From Deltaproteobacteria bacterium (GTDB lineage: Bacteria; Desulfobacterota; Desulfarculia; Adiutricales; Adiutricaceae), in contig JAISFS010000019.1 in NCBI GenBank assembly GCA_031263485.1, positions 1 through 49,136 of the forward strand: a stretch of DNA of 49,136 bases, in the 5' to 3' direction. Positions 25,453 to 35,677 of this stretch are shown in pieces (the stretch's first letter is position 1; every line of letters begins with the position of its first letter). The notes under the pieces are model-generated. The model made no database searches and was not told the origin of the DNA. It saw only the letters and a list, made by a program, of their open reading frames with translations. The translations under genes were made by a program, and so were the position numbers.

Positions 25453-25804
25453 TGCCGGGGAGGGGGATGCCTGGGGCCGCGCGGGAGGCCTGTGCCCGGC
25501 AGGAGGCCTGAAGCCGGGGCTGAGGCCTGTGCCCGCGCGGGAGGACGCAACCAGTAGCTGACCCGGTTTCGGGCGGGCAGGGAACGGCTTTCGGCGGATC
25601 CGCCGGACGCGCTTCCGGAAGCCCTCCGGGGCTCCCTTCCGGACGCGAAAAGGCTTAAACTGTCCTCCGGCTGACCGCAGGATCCGCAGTCGCGGGACGG
25701 CCCGGATTGCAGGAACCCGACCGGGGCCGGATCTGCGGACGGAGTTTTGGTCCAGGACGGGACGGGGTTCGGGTCCCGGACGGGGTACGGGGCCGGAAGG
25801 GACG
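25453..25804. other. trpGD-trpC spacer
   Basis: This spacer is long for the inside of a trp operon. It carries short GGCCTGTGCCCG-type direct repeats around 25490-25530 and a G-rich purine stretch before trpC, but no supported gene or terminator. An internal promoter cannot be excluded by eye. Confidence 0.5.
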
Positions 25805-25816
25805 AGGAGGACGCGG

Positions 25817-26668
25817 ATGGAAGCGATGGGCATCGAGAGGTTCAGGGAAGCCAAGGCCTCCGAGATCAAGTCCTTGAGGGAGCTGGGGCGCGAGGAGTTA
25901 GAGCGCAGGGCGCTCCGCGCACGGGAGGCCTTCACGCCACCGGACTTCCTGAAGGCTCTGGAGGCGGGCGCGACGTCGCGTGGCATCGCGGTGATTGCCG
26001 AGTACAAGCGGGCCTCGCCGTCCCAGGGGGAGATAGAGTCGGGCGTGCCCCCGGAGGCGGCTGCGGAGGCCTTCAGGGAGGCCGACTGCATCTCGGTCCT
26101 GACCGAGGGTCGCCACTTCGGCGGCGAGCTCGCGTTTCTCCCGCGCATGACCTTCCAGGGTGCGCCCCTGCTCCGCAAGGACTTCGTCTTCCACCCGCTC
26201 CAGATCCTGGATACCGTAACTTACGGCGCCTCGGCGGTGCTTCTCATCACCCGGCTCCTGGCGGGGGTGGCGGAACTGAGGGAGTTCATCCTCCTCGCCC
26301 GGAGCCTCGGGCTCGCCCCGGTGACCGAGGTCCTGGGCGGGGACGATCTGGAGGCCGCGCGCAGCGCGGGGGCGGGGATCATCCAGGTCAACGCCCGGGA
26401 CCTGGACACGCTCAAGGTGGATTTCCTAGCGTCGTTGAGGCTGGCGGAGGCAAGCCCCCCGCGGCCGGGGGAGTTCTTCATAGCCGCGAGCGGGCTCAGG
26501 GACGCGGTCGACCTGAAACTCGCCAGACGCTGCGGCTTCAGGGGGGCCCTCATCGGGACCGCGCTCATGCGGGGCGGACGGCTCCGGGAGAACCTCGCCG
26601 GGTTCATGGAGGGCCTCGGCGCGCCGGGCCCGCAGCTGACCCCGCCCGCCGGGGGCCGGGGCAAGTGA
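25817..26668 (+). CDS. trpC: Indole-3-glycerol-phosphate synthase
   Basis: This 283-residue TIM-barrel enzyme closes the indole ring of CdRP with loss of CO2 and water. Family landmarks are all present: IAEYKRASPSQG (Glu62 and Lys64, the catalytic pair region), LLRKDFVFHPLQI, TEVLGGDDL, NARDLDTL and ASGLR near the phosphate site. AGGAGG at 25805-25810 gives a good SD six bases before ATG 25817; a second ATG at 25826 is also possible. It is a stand-alone TrpC, not fused to TrpF as in E. coli. The TGA stop overlaps an in-frame GTG for trpF. The C-terminal 20 residues are Pro/Gly-rich extra sequence. Confidence 0.95.
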   Translation: MEAMGIERFREAKASEIKSLRELGREELERRALRAREAFTPPDFLKALEAGATSRGIAVIAEYKRASPSQGEIESGVPPEAAAEAFREADCISVLTEGRHFGGELAFLPRMTFQGAPLLRKDFVFHPLQILDTVTYGASAVLLITRLLAGVAELREFILLARSLGLAPVTEVLGGDDLEAARSAGAGIIQVNARDLDTLKVDFLASLRLAEASPPRPGEFFIAASGLRDAVDLKLARRCGFRGALIGTALMRGGRLRENLAGFMEGLGAPGPQLTPPAGGRGK

Positions 26669-26700
26669 CGGGACGCCCCGGCTTGCCGCAGGACGCGGCG

Positions 26701-27621
26701 ATGGACGGCGCTTCGCCGGGTGCCGGGGCTGGAGCCCAGGCGGATGTCCGGATGGACGCCTGTCCGGCAGCCCAGGCGGGCGCAGGGACGGGAGCCCTGG
26801 AGGGTGTAGGGGACGGATCCTCGGCGGGCGCAGGGAACGGATCCTCGGCGGGCGAAGGGACGGGAGCCCGGGCGGAAGCAAAGGCGGGTGCCGGGACGGG
26901 ATCCCGTACGGTCGAGCCGCCGCTCCTGAAGTTCTGCGGACTCCGGCTCGCCGGGGACTGCCAGGCGGCATGGCGCCTGGGCGCGGATCTGGCGGGCTTC
27001 ATCTTCCACCCCGGAAGCCCCCGCCGGGTCTCGCCGGCCGAGGCGGCAGCGGCGGACACGGGGGGGCTCGTGCGCGTCGGGGTCTTCGTTGCGCAAGGCG
27101 CCTCCGAGATCCTGGAGATCATGGACGAGGCCGCGCTCGATCTCGCCCAGTTCCACGGCCGGCAGACCCTGAAGGACGCGGCCCAGATCGGTCCCGAGCG
27201 GGTGGTACGCGTCTTCTGGCCCGAAAGGCATGCGGAGGACGGTTCGCTTGACCGCGAGCTCGCCGAATGGCGGGACGCGGCGCGGATGTTCCTGTTCGAC
27301 GCGGGCGGCTCCGGGGGCGGCCACGGCCGGAGCCTCGCGGGGGGCCTGGACTTCCTTGCCCGCGCCGGGAAGCCTTCCCTCCTGGCGGGAGGACTGGGGC
27401 CAGCGATCTTGGCGAAACTCCCCGATTTGGCGGCCTCGGCGATGCTTGCCGGATTCGACCTGAATTCGGGGGTGGAGTCCTCCCCCGGCGTGAAGGATTA
27501 TGGGCTCATGGCCGCCGCGACCGCAGCGGCGAAGGCCCTCCGGGTCTGCGGCAGGGAGGGGCTGGATCGGGAGGCCCTCAGGACGCGGTCCCCTGCGGGC
27601 CAGGGACCGGGAGGGCCCTGA
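26701..27621 (+). CDS. trpF: Phosphoribosylanthranilate isomerase with low-complexity N-terminal extension
   Basis: The 306-residue protein catalyses the Amadori rearrangement of PRA to CdRP. The TIM-barrel core begins near residue 75: LLKFCGL with catalytic Cys79, [28 protein letters not shown] with acid Asp200, LLAGGLGP and [16 protein letters not shown]. The core is of usual size, but about 74 Ala/Gly-rich residues precede it, partly from a 24-bp DNA repeat. ATG 26701 has AGGA seven bases upstream. A GTG at 26665 overlapping the trpC stop is an equally in-frame alternative that adds 12 residues. No start codon occurs between residue 20 and the core, so at least part of the extension is probably real. 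Confidence 0.9.
   Translation: MDGASPGAGAGAQADVRMDACPAAQAGAGTGALEGVGDGSSAGAGNGSSAGEGTGARAEAKAGAGTGSRTVEPPLLKFCGLRLAGDCQAAWRLGADLAGFIFHPGSPRRVSPAEAAAADTGGLVRVGVFVAQGASEILEIMDEAALDLAQFHGRQTLKDAAQIGPERVVRVFWPERHAEDGSLDRELAEWRDAARMFLFDAGGSGGGHGRSLAGGLDFLARAGKPSLLAGGLGPAILAKLPDLAASAMLAGFDLNSGVESSPGVKDYGLMAAATAAAKALRVCGREGLDREALRTRSPAGQGPGGP
26815..26862 (+). repeat. 24-bp in-frame tandem repeat in the trpF extension
   Basis: Two units (GGATCCTCGGCGGGCG plus CAGGGAAC or AAGGGACG) at 26815-26838 and 26839-26862 encode SSAGAG(N)/SSAGEG. Looser relatives of the unit flank them. The length, a multiple of three, keeps the frame. Confidence 0.85.
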
Positions 27622-28112
27622 GAGGTCTGTCGGGGCTCCGGCAGAGTTCCGGTCGGGGGCTCCGGAACAGGGCCTGCTGTTGCTCCGATCAAGGCCTGTC
27701 GCAGACATACCGGCACAGATCCGGTAAAGGGTTCCGTCACAGATCCGTTCAAAGGCTCCGGCACAGGTCCGATCAAAGGCTCCGCAGAGCTCCGGTCGGA
27801 GGCTCCGGCAGAGGCCCGGTCGGGGGCTCCGGCAGAGGCCCGGTCGGGGGCTCCGGAAAGGGGTCGGCTGGGCAGGGCCGCTCGGCAAGAGCCGAGCAGT
27901 CGCGCGATGGTCGGGAGAGCGCCGGAGAAGTCCTGCGCGGGCAGGAGACTGGAAGTGCCGCAGCCCTTACGGAGCGGACCGGCTACAGGATGCGGAACGG
28001 AAGTGGGGAAGGCGGCTTGACAAGCCGGAATCGCTCCCAGATGATCGTTTTTCGGCCCGACGGGCCGATTCCAGCCGCGGCGTTTCGGGCGATGCCGGGC
28101 CGCGGGAACCAG
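27622..28112. repeat. trpF-trpB spacer with 24-bp tandem repeats
   Basis: Within this roughly 500-base gap, 27730-27866 is a head-to-tail array of about 24-base units reading GGCTCCGGCAGAGGCCCGGT plus CGGG. Exact copies lie at 27801-27824 and 27825-27848, with diverged copies on both sides. The trpB frame happens to stay open through it, but this has no ribosome binding site and no similarity to TrpB, so I treat it as non-coding. Confidence 0.8.
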
Positions 28113-28130
28113 AGGAGGCGGGCAAGGCAC

Positions 28131-29306
<1,176 letters not shown>

Positions 29307-29438
29307 CCCGGGCGGGCCGAACGGCGCGCGAGCCGAGGGATATTCCCCGCCCGGAGGGCTCTGGCGGCCTGAAGCCGGCAAGGCGCGGCGGACGGTCCCC
29401 GGAGGGCGGCGGACGACCCGGACGGAGAAGGACGGGTT

Positions 29439-29510
29439 GGCCTCGCGGAACGGTCAGGCCTTGCGGAACGGTAAGGCCTCGCGGAACGGTCAGGCCTTGC
29501 GGAACGGTCA
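29439..29510. repeat. 18-bp tandem repeat in the trpB-trpA spacer
   Basis: Four units start at 29439, 29457, 29475 and 29493, each GGCC(T/C)(T/C)GCGGAACGGT(C/A)A. Units 1 and 3 are identical, as are 2 and 4 but for one base, suggesting a 36-bp duplication of an older dimer. The remaining spacer (29307-29690) shows no gene. Confidence 0.95.
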
Positions 29511-29690
29511 GGTCGGACGGGGCATGGAGCAGGAAGTGCATGCAGGGTATGAAGGTCAGAATGGGATTGCAGTCCGGACTGGGCATGCCGGCTTGAGTCG
29601 GCATGCGTGCCGGACAGGGTCCGGCGGTCTGGCGGAGTACGGTCGCGCGCGTTGCGGACGGGCGCAGGGCGGGGAAGGGAGGGCGTGAGG

Positions 29691-30527
29691 ATGCCTGAAG
29701 GATCTGTGCTGGCTGAAGCGATCAGGAAGACCAAGGGCGAGGGGCGTTGCGGGCGCATCCCGTTCCTGACCGGCGGGTACCCGACCCCGCACTCCTTCTG
29801 GGACGTATTGGGCGAGCTGTGCGAGAGCGGCGCCGACATAGTGGAGATCGGGGTGCCGTTCTCCGACCCGGTGGCGGACGGCCCGGCGGTGGCCGAGGCC
29901 GGAAGGCGGGCTCTGGAGGAGGGGGTGACGCTCAGGTGGATCCTGGAGGGGCTCTCGCGCCGGAGGTACCCTGTCCCGCTGGTCCTCATGAGCTACGCGA
30001 ACCCGCTCGTCCAGTACGGCTGGGCTGAGGCGGCAGCCTCGCTTCCGGGAGGCGGAGGGGGGCAGGCGTTGGGCGGGACGCTCAGGAAAAGCCTGGCGAC
30101 GCTGGCCTCCGCGGCCGCGGCGGCCGGGATCGCCGGGGTCATCGTGCCCGACCTGCCGCTTGAGGAGTCCGGGCCTTTCCGGGGGGCCTTCGGCCCGGAG
30201 GGGATCGGCCTTATACCCCTCGTGGGCCCCAACACTACCCGGGACCGCATGGCGGAGTACGTCCCCTTCGCCAGGGGCTACGTCTACGTGGTCTCGGTCC
30301 TGGGCATCACGGGGGTGAGGAGGGGCCTGCCGCCGGAGGCGGAGGAGACCCTGCGGCGGGCTCGCTCGGTCTTCGGGCTGCCGCTGGCCCTTGGCTTCGG
30401 CATCAAGGAGCCATCCCAGCTGAAAGGAATCGGGTGCCCCCCGGACGCGGTAATCTTCGGGAGCGCGCTTCTCAGGCATCTGGCCGAGGGCGGGAGGGCC
30501 AGGGACTTCATGGCCCCCTGGCTCTAG
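29691..30527 (+). CDS. trpA: Tryptophan synthase alpha chain
   Basis: This 278-residue TIM-barrel cleaves indole-3-glycerol phosphate and channels indole to TrpB. Catalytic Glu52 (VEIGVPFSDP) and Asp59 are present, as are GYPTP, VPLVLMSYANPL, GVIVPDLPLEE, LIPLVGPNTT and a late GFGIKEPSQ. ATG 29691 is supported by the purine-rich GGGAAGGGAGGG stretch at about 29672-29683. An in-frame ATG 28 codons upstream would add an Arg-rich segment not found in TrpA proteins. A 15-residue Gly/Leu-rich insert (SLPGGGGGQALGG region) sits after NPLVQYGW. It is the last gene of the operon; no T-tract terminator was seen. Confidence 0.96.
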   Translation: MPEGSVLAEAIRKTKGEGRCGRIPFLTGGYPTPHSFWDVLGELCESGADIVEIGVPFSDPVADGPAVAEAGRRALEEGVTLRWILEGLSRRRYPVPLVLMSYANPLVQYGWAEAAASLPGGGGGQALGGTLRKSLATLASAAAAAGIAGVIVPDLPLEESGPFRGAFGPEGIGLIPLVGPNTTRDRMAEYVPFARGYVYVVSVLGITGVRRGLPPEAEETLRRARSVFGLPLALGFGIKEPSQLKGIGCPPDAVIFGSALLRHLAEGGRARDFMAPWL

Positions 30528-31227
30528 CTCTCGTCGAGGAAGTCGGCGGGTCATTCCGAAGTCGGGATTCCCGGAGGGTCCGGGAGAGGCGTCGGCATCC
30601 CCGGAGCGGCGCCTGTCCCGTCGGCGGACGGCTATGCCAAGACCGGAGCGGTTCACGTCATGCATGAGGAATATCGAGAGTGATTGACCGGGGGGAGTCA
30701 TCCCGCCCTGTCGCCACAGGAGAGGCCGAACGGCGGCCTGAGCCAGGATCCGCTCAGGCGCCGGACAGAATATCGCTTGACGGCGGATCGCCGGAACTTT
30801 ATCTTGGGTACGGCTGAGCCGAATTCCCGGTCCTCCCCATCACTTGACCCGCCGGGTGCCGCGCCTCGCCCCGGGCACATCCTCCGGCTCCGCACAGCAG
30901 GCGGCGTTCGCCCTTGGGTCAGCAGCGCTTCTGGGGAACCCTGAGGACGCCTTTTGCAGGACATAAACCCCCATCAAGCCTGCCGATCCCTGCTTGCCGA
31001 TCGGGCTCTCCCGCTCCTCATACGAGCCATTCGAGAGCGACAGGGACGCTCTGCTCGGATACCGGAGGGGAGGAGGCCGGACGCATGGGGTTGGCGGAGC
31101 CGGACGCCGGGGAAGGCGAGACAGGCAACCTATGGAGGCTTGGCTGCCCGTTCCGCGAACGGTAGCTCGCCATTGATCTGAATACTCATTCTCAGCACAT
31201 CCTCCGGTGACTGTTCCGAGGTCGAAT
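30528..31227. other. Intergenic region between trpA and the autotransporter
   Basis: No supported coding region was found; the small frames lack ribosome binding sites. It holds one promoter-like site (30777-30805) listed separately, which would give an untranslated leader of about 400 bases. Confidence 0.5.
30777..30805 (+). promoter_or_regulatory. Putative sigma-70 promoter upstream of the autotransporter
   Basis: TTGACG at 30777-30782 and TATCTT at 30800-30805 are 17 bases apart (five and four of six consensus positions). It is the best match in this gap and points toward the autotransporter gene. Confidence 0.4.
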
Positions 31228-34200
31228 ATGCGCGGTATTCTTCGGATTTTTAACATTTTGTGCGCATTGTCATTGCTGCTGATGGCGTTTCCTGATTTCG
31301 CCCCTTGCGCGGAAGCCAGGTTCAGCGTCCATATACGTAATTCGGACGACGAATCGGTGCTTCGTCTGGATTTTTTCGGCAAAGGTGTCCCGTTCATAGC
31401 ATTCAAGATGGACGATCCGGATACAATCCAGATCGGCGCCGATGATTTTTCGGAGCCTGTTCTGCAGGACATTATCAGGGGCATGAGTTACTGGATCGGC
31501 GTCCTCAAGCAACATGGGGCTCCCGATCAGGAGGCGGTGCTGCGGCTGTCGATTTATCAAGAAAAGGGCTACAATGCCTGGGCGGAGTATTTTGCCGACC
31601 CCGCCGACGTGACCAAGGGTTCCGTATGGAGCGCGATCATGGGCGGCGGCAGCCGGCTGACCGCCGTGTTGCCGAACGATGACTGGGTCGGGGCGCATGG
31701 CGTCATCGCCATCAACGACCATACCTGGGACACGGCCGAAAACTCCAATCTTCCGGAGACTGCCTTCACGCTGGCACCCGTACTGATTCACGAACTTGGC
31801 CACTCCCTCGGAATTGTCGACGTAGATGACAATTTCCGAGGTTTGCTGGACGGCGCCTGGGGACAGATGTATTTTACCGGAGCCAAGGCCGTCGAAGTCT
31901 TCCGAGGACCGGTGCCTATGGCCCATCCCGCATCAGAGCCTAGTGCCGGGGGTCAGGAGGGCAGCCATTTCGGAATCAGGAACGGACTCATGACGCATTG
32001 GCAAATCACCAATTATCCCATGTTCATGGAAGTGGAGCTGGCAGCCCTGGTGGATATCGGCTATCCAATCGACTTGCGGAATTTTTTCGGCACGTCCCTT
32101 TACGATGACACGCCGACCCCGAAACCGCTCGTCAACGTTCAAGGGTTTTTCGCCAGCAAGGGGCTCGATCTGGAAGGAAACTGGCTGGGATACACAGAGG
32201 GAACCCCTAACGCCAGCCCTTTCGGCGTCGGCCTGCATGTTTTCGGCAGCGGCCACAGGGTCATCCAGGAGGCTGATCTTCTGGCCTACGGCCACGGCGG
32301 GGCCGGGATTCGCGTGGACGGATTCGACAACGCTGTCACGGTCCCCGTCGGCACGCTCGTCGCCGCCAACGGCGGGCAGGGCACGGGCCTGCTGGTATCC
32401 TTCGGATCGGGGCACAGGATCGTGAGCATGGGCGCCATCAGCGCAGCCGGACCTCTCGGAATCGGGGCGCGATTCGATTTCGGCGCCCCCTTCGTCGACT
32501 ATGTCCTCAATTCGTACGGATGGTACTTCCTTGACCCGGAGTACATACTTGGCGAGGCTCAGGGACCTTTACGCGGCGACATCGGCGGCCCTTTGGTCGA
32601 CAGCTTCGATCTGAGCGGCGCGTTGCTGGGCGGACCCTCACAGGCCGGCGGACAGTACCTTTCAGGCGAATGGGTCGATTACGGGGGCAGGCCCATCGCG
32701 GTGTACATTGGACCCGGAGCGCACGTGAAGACGATAAACGTCATGGACGGCGCGTTCGTTTCAGGCGACTTCGTCTCGCGTTGGGATCCGGCGAGATACC
32801 CCGCGTTGACCGATCCGCTTGACTACATGACCGATTTGACATTCGGCAGGCTGAAGGACGGAGACGGAACCGCCGTCGCTTCTTCCGCCGACCCTGACTT
32901 CTCCCTGCGCTATCGCGGCGACGTCATCGGCCCTTCAAGCGTCAACGTCTCCCTTGTTGGCGGCAGCCTCGACTGGGCGGGAACCATGAAGGTGGTCTCC
33001 TTTGCCATGGAGGACGGCGTCCGGCTGCTCACGGAATTCTCGGGTGGCAGAGCGAGCATCGTTTCGGCAAGGGAATCCGTCGACATCTCGCCCCGGTCGG
33101 CCATCGGCTTCGCGCCGTCGCCTTTCAGCTACGGCCCCAGGCTCGCTGTCGGAGCCAACGCCGTGCTCGAGTTCACGCGTTCGGTTCCCGACGCGCCGCC
33201 GCTTCTTCCGTCTTCCGGATCTTTCTCCGTCGGGGCATATGACCTGGCGTGGGACGGACTTCATTGGGACGACGGTTTGAACGCCGTCATGGTCGACGTG
33301 ACAGAAGCCGTCTTCAACGACCAGCGCGGCGGTACCGATGCCGTTAACGCCCCCCTTGCGATGATCCTGAGTCGGCCAGGCCTGGAAGCCGTCGGTACCA
33401 GAATGGCCAGGCGCTTCGCGGACGCGTCCGCCAGCGGCCTTCTCCGACGATCACTGGGCGATGTCGGGGCCCATGCGGGATCGTCGGGCATGTCGGCCTA
33501 TCATCATGACGGGCTCCCTGAGCAACCGCCGATGCGGCCATCGCGAATGCCGATGCCGATGTCAGGCATCGAAGGCTTTCGGGTTCCGTCGACGTTGAGG
33601 ATGTCGATGCCGATGACAGACATCCGTGACGGCAGTCTGGTTCCGCTGACGTTGCCGATGCTGTCGCGAGGAGATGCAGTGGGGAAAGCCGCGCCGGCCC
33701 GAGCGGGGAAATGGGTCTCCACGTCATTCAGCCATCTGAAACACGGCGCCTGCAGGGATTATTCCGTCAGGGGAGCGGGAATCACCTTGGGGTCGGATCG
33801 TTACATCGCCGACAGCCTGTATTTGGGCGTGGCATTCTCCTTGGATTCCCTTCGATATGAAAGCCGCGATGCCATGGTTGACGCCAGTGGGGTTACGGGC
33901 ATTTTGTACGGAGGTCTGATCCTGCCGTCAGATCTGGAGCTGGGCTTCAGCGCTTCGCTAGGAACAATGGATTTCGAACAGACGCGCAACTCTGTCCAAA
34001 GCAGGTATCATAGCGAGTACGGCGCGGAAACCGTAAGCGCAGGAGCGAGTCTGGGACGACGCTTCGAGATTTCGGATAACCTGGCGTTGCGCCCGTTTGC
34101 CGGCGTTAACTATTTTTCTTCCAGGGTTGATTCATACAGCGAGTCGGCGGATGTCCACGCGTTGCGTTTCAGCAGTTCAAAAAGCGATGTTTATCGTATG

Positions 34201-34497
34201 CATGCGGGGCTGGAAAGCGCCCTGGTTTTCGAGTACGCCGATTTCGCGGCCAAGGTGTATTGGGTCGGATTGCGGGGAGATGCCGGGGAAACGTCTAAGG
34301 CGTCCTTTGTCATGGACCCGAATGACTTCCGTTTCAAGGTGCCGGCTAACGGATTAGACAGGAACGGCATCGGGGTGGACCTCGATGTCGGCATCCGTTT
34401 AGGAGTCAATACTGAATTGCTGCTCGATCTGTCGTTGGTGCAAGGTAAATTTTCCACCACCCGTCGTGGCACGCTCGTCCTGAGTCACGCGTTTTAG
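31228..34497 (+). CDS. Autotransporter with a zincin-type metalloprotease motif in the passenger
   Basis: The 1089-residue protein has three parts. Residues 1-30 are a signal peptide (MRGILRIF, hydrophobic core, CAEA). The passenger holds HELGHSLGIVD at 188-198, an HExxHxxGxxD zinc site as in metzincin-like proteases. It then has VDIGYPIDLRNFFGTSLYDD and glycine-rich beta-repeat sequence resembling passengers of Desulfovibrio/Bilophila autotransporters. From about residue 830 a 12-strand type beta-barrel follows, ending LVLSHAF with the terminal Phe expected for outer-membrane insertion. The product is thus probably a surface or secreted protease. ATG 31228 is preferred over GTG 31207 because GAGG lies just before it and it gives a normal n-region. 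Base composition is less GC-rich than the trp genes. Confidence 0.88.
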   Translation: MRGILRIFNILCALSLLLMAFPDFAPCAEARFSVHIRNSDDESVLRLDFFGKGVPFIAFKMDDPDTIQIGADDFSEPVLQDIIRGMSYWIGVLKQHGAPDQEAVLRLSIYQEKGYNAWAEYFADPADVTKGSVWSAIMGGGSRLTAVLPNDDWVGAHGVIAINDHTWDTAENSNLPETAFTLAPVLIHELGHSLGIVDVDDNFRGLLDGAWGQMYFTGAKAVEVFRGPVPMAHPASEPSAGGQEGSHFGIRNGLMTHWQITNYPMFMEVELAALVDIGYPIDLRNFFGTSLYDDTPTPKPLVNVQGFFASKGLDLEGNWLGYTEGTPNASPFGVGLHVFGSGHRVIQEADLLAYGHGGAGIRVDGFDNAVTVPVGTLVAANGGQGTGLLVSFGSGHRIVSMGAISAAGPLGIGARFDFGAPFVDYVLNSYGWYFLDPEYILGEAQGPLRGDIGGPLVDSFDLSGALLGGPSQAGGQYLSGEWVDYGGRPIAVYIGPGAHVKTINVMDGAFVSGDFVSRWDPARYPALTDPLDYMTDLTFGRLKDGDGTAVASSADPDFSLRYRGDVIGPSSVNVSLVGGSLDWAGTMKVVSFAMEDGVRLLTEFSGGRASIVSARESVDISPRSAIGFAPSPFSYGPRLAVGANAVLEFTRSVPDAPPLLPSSGSFSVGAYDLAWDGLHWDDGLNAVMVDVTEAVFNDQRGGTDAVNAPLAMILSRPGLEAVGTRMARRFADASASGLLRRSLGDVGAHAGSSGMSAYHHDGLPEQPPMRPSRMPMPMSGIEGFRVPSTLRMSMPMTDIRDGSLVPLTLPMLSRGDAVGKAAPARAGKWVSTSFSHLKHGACRDYSVRGAGITLGSDRYIADSLYLGVAFSLDSLRYESRDAMVDASGVTGILYGGLILPSDLELGFSASLGTMDFEQTRNSVQSRYHSEYGAETVSAGASLGRRFEISDNLALRPFAGVNYFSSRVDSYSESADVHALRFSSSKSDVYRMHAGLESALVFEYADFAAKVYWVGLRGDAGETSKASFVMDPNDFRFKVPANGLDRNGIGVDLDVGIRLGVNTELLLDLSLVQGKFSTTRRGTLVLSHAF

Positions 34498-34789
34498 GCC
34501 TGGAACAAGAAATCATCGCCGATGATCGATTTCCGGATATTCACGGCGACCAGTGGCACGCTTTGCAAGGCGCATGTCTGGTTACCGTTCTTCCTTACCT
34601 CCGACCGTCTGACCCCTTCAGATCTCCTGTCCCTTATCCGTCTTCCTGCACCCGATCCGTCTTCCTGCACCCGCACCCGCATCCGCCGTCTCCATGTATT
34701 CCTGCCGTAGAGCCATCAAAATCCTGTCAGGCCCGTTGAAATGTGCCCTTGCCTCTCTCGTCAGGCTCGGAAGGTTTTTTTCACGGACC

Positions 34790-35107
34790 TCAGATCTCGA
34801 TTCCGGTCCGCAATATCTCCCTTACGAAATTATTGCCTCTGGCGATTTCGGAAGAGGGGAAGACAAGCGGCTCGATGGAGATGTCGAAATCATGGGTAAG
34901 TCCCATGAGCCGGAAGCCGACTTCATGGCGTCTCCTGCTCATGGAATCGCCGATAAAGACGGCTATGTCCACATCGCTAAGCTTGTCCGCAGTGCCTTTA
35001 GCATAGGATCCGAACAGAAACACACGCTCGATGACGGGGATTTCCTGGCGGATCTTTTCGGCGTAACGTCTGGCTTCCAGCCTTACGGCTTCAAAGTCAA
35101 CATCCAT
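34790..35107 (-). CDS. MNT-type nucleotidyltransferase, antitoxin of a HEPN/MNT pair
   Basis: This 105-residue minimal nucleotidyltransferase contains GSYAKGTADKLSDVDIAV, an exact G-S-x10-D-x-D metal and nucleotide site, and a later FDISIEPLV with the third acidic residue. MntA-like antitoxins of this kind silence a partner HEPN ribonuclease by adding AMP to it. The gene overlaps the 3 prime end of the HEPN gene by 25 bases in the same direction, as expected for a coupled toxin-antitoxin operon. No individual SD is obvious, consistent with translational coupling. The pairing and motif make the assignment solid; activity is inferred. Confidence 0.9.
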   Translation of the reverse strand: MDVDFEAVRLEARRYAEKIRQEIPVIERVFLFGSYAKGTADKLSDVDIAVFIGDSMSRRRHEVGFRLMGLTHDFDISIEPLVFPSSEIARGNNFVREILRTGIEI

Positions 35108-35490
35108 TCGAACACATCCTTGGTTTTTTCAAGTATCCACTCAGTTTCTTCGTTATCTAAAAGGAAAAACGTATCTCCCATCTCCGTCGGATACCGGTTG
35201 TCCAGGTAATAGTGTGACAACTGATCCAGAAAATCCCAATAGCCGTCAGGAACTTCGACATCCGACTTTTTCATGATTAACGTCAAAATTCGAGGGACAT
35301 TATGGGTCCGTGGAATATCCATAAAATCGTAATGTAGACCGTATATGGCTTTGGATACCTTTTCCAGGCATTGTTGACACTTTATCGCGGCATCGAAATA
35401 GGCTTCACCTCTGAAACATATGTTGGCAGTTTCAAAGTCGCTTAAAGAGGCCATCAGCCACACCTGAAAAGCCTGCTTGTCATTAGTCAT
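35083..35490 (-). CDS. HEPN-domain protein, likely toxin of a HEPN/MNT pair
   Basis: This 135-residue all-helical protein has the HEPN core: SDFETANICFRGEAYFDAAIKCQQCLEKVSKAIYGLHYDF, then PRTHNVPRIL and LDQLSHYYLDNRYPT. HEPN toxins are RNases whose R-x4-6-H site cleaves RNA. I do not see a clean R-x4-6-H motif here, only RTH and the N-RYP element typical of MNT-linked members, so catalytic competence is uncertain. The ATG at 35490 (minus) follows AGGAA by about ten bases. It is first in the two-gene operon with the nucleotidyltransferase. Confidence 0.88.
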   Translation of the reverse strand: MTNDKQAFQVWLMASLSDFETANICFRGEAYFDAAIKCQQCLEKVSKAIYGLHYDFMDIPRTHNVPRILTLIMKKSDVEVPDGYWDFLDQLSHYYLDNRYPTEMGDTFFLLDNEETEWILEKTKDVFEWMLTLKP

Positions 35491-35511
35491 ATTTCAATTA
35501 TTCCTGTCAAT

Positions 35512-35533
35512 AATGCCTTATTAATCCGGCATT
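35512..35533. promoter_or_regulatory. Inverted repeat upstream of the HEPN/MNT operon
   Basis: AATGCC at 35512-35517 mirrors GGCATT at 35528-35533 with a ten-base AT-rich centre, 21 bases before the HEPN start. It could be an autoregulatory operator, but six-base arms are short and the call rests on position. Confidence 0.3.
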
Positions 35534-35549
35534 GATAACCAACATGACC

Positions 35550-35671
35550 AGGAGCCTGTTACATAAATCGCGACAGCATAGCCATGATTCAATTAGTTGT
35601 GCGTGGGCAAACTCTTGTCTCCCGCATTCGTTATCATGCCCTTCATCAAAACCCTTTATGCAACGGCTCCT
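35550..35671 (+). mobile_element. MITE-like inverted-repeat element, copy 2
   Basis: This is a diverged copy of the element at 21382-21508, in the opposite orientation. The left end AGGAGCCTGTTACATA (35550-35565) and right end TATGCAACGGCTCCT (35657-35671) show one substitution and one deleted base relative to copy 1. An ATG at 35584 opens MIQLVVRGQ through IRYHALHQNPLCN, 27 codons long like copy 1 and identical at 14 positions, with many changes at third codon positions. Confidence 0.75.
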
Positions 35672-35677
35672 CCTAGG

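Noticed and set aside
25747..27621. Single 624-codon frame spanning trpC and trpF, suggesting a fusion
   Set aside because: trpC is read in a different frame. The first 300 codons of this frame are out of phase with the enzyme, so trpC and trpF are separate genes.
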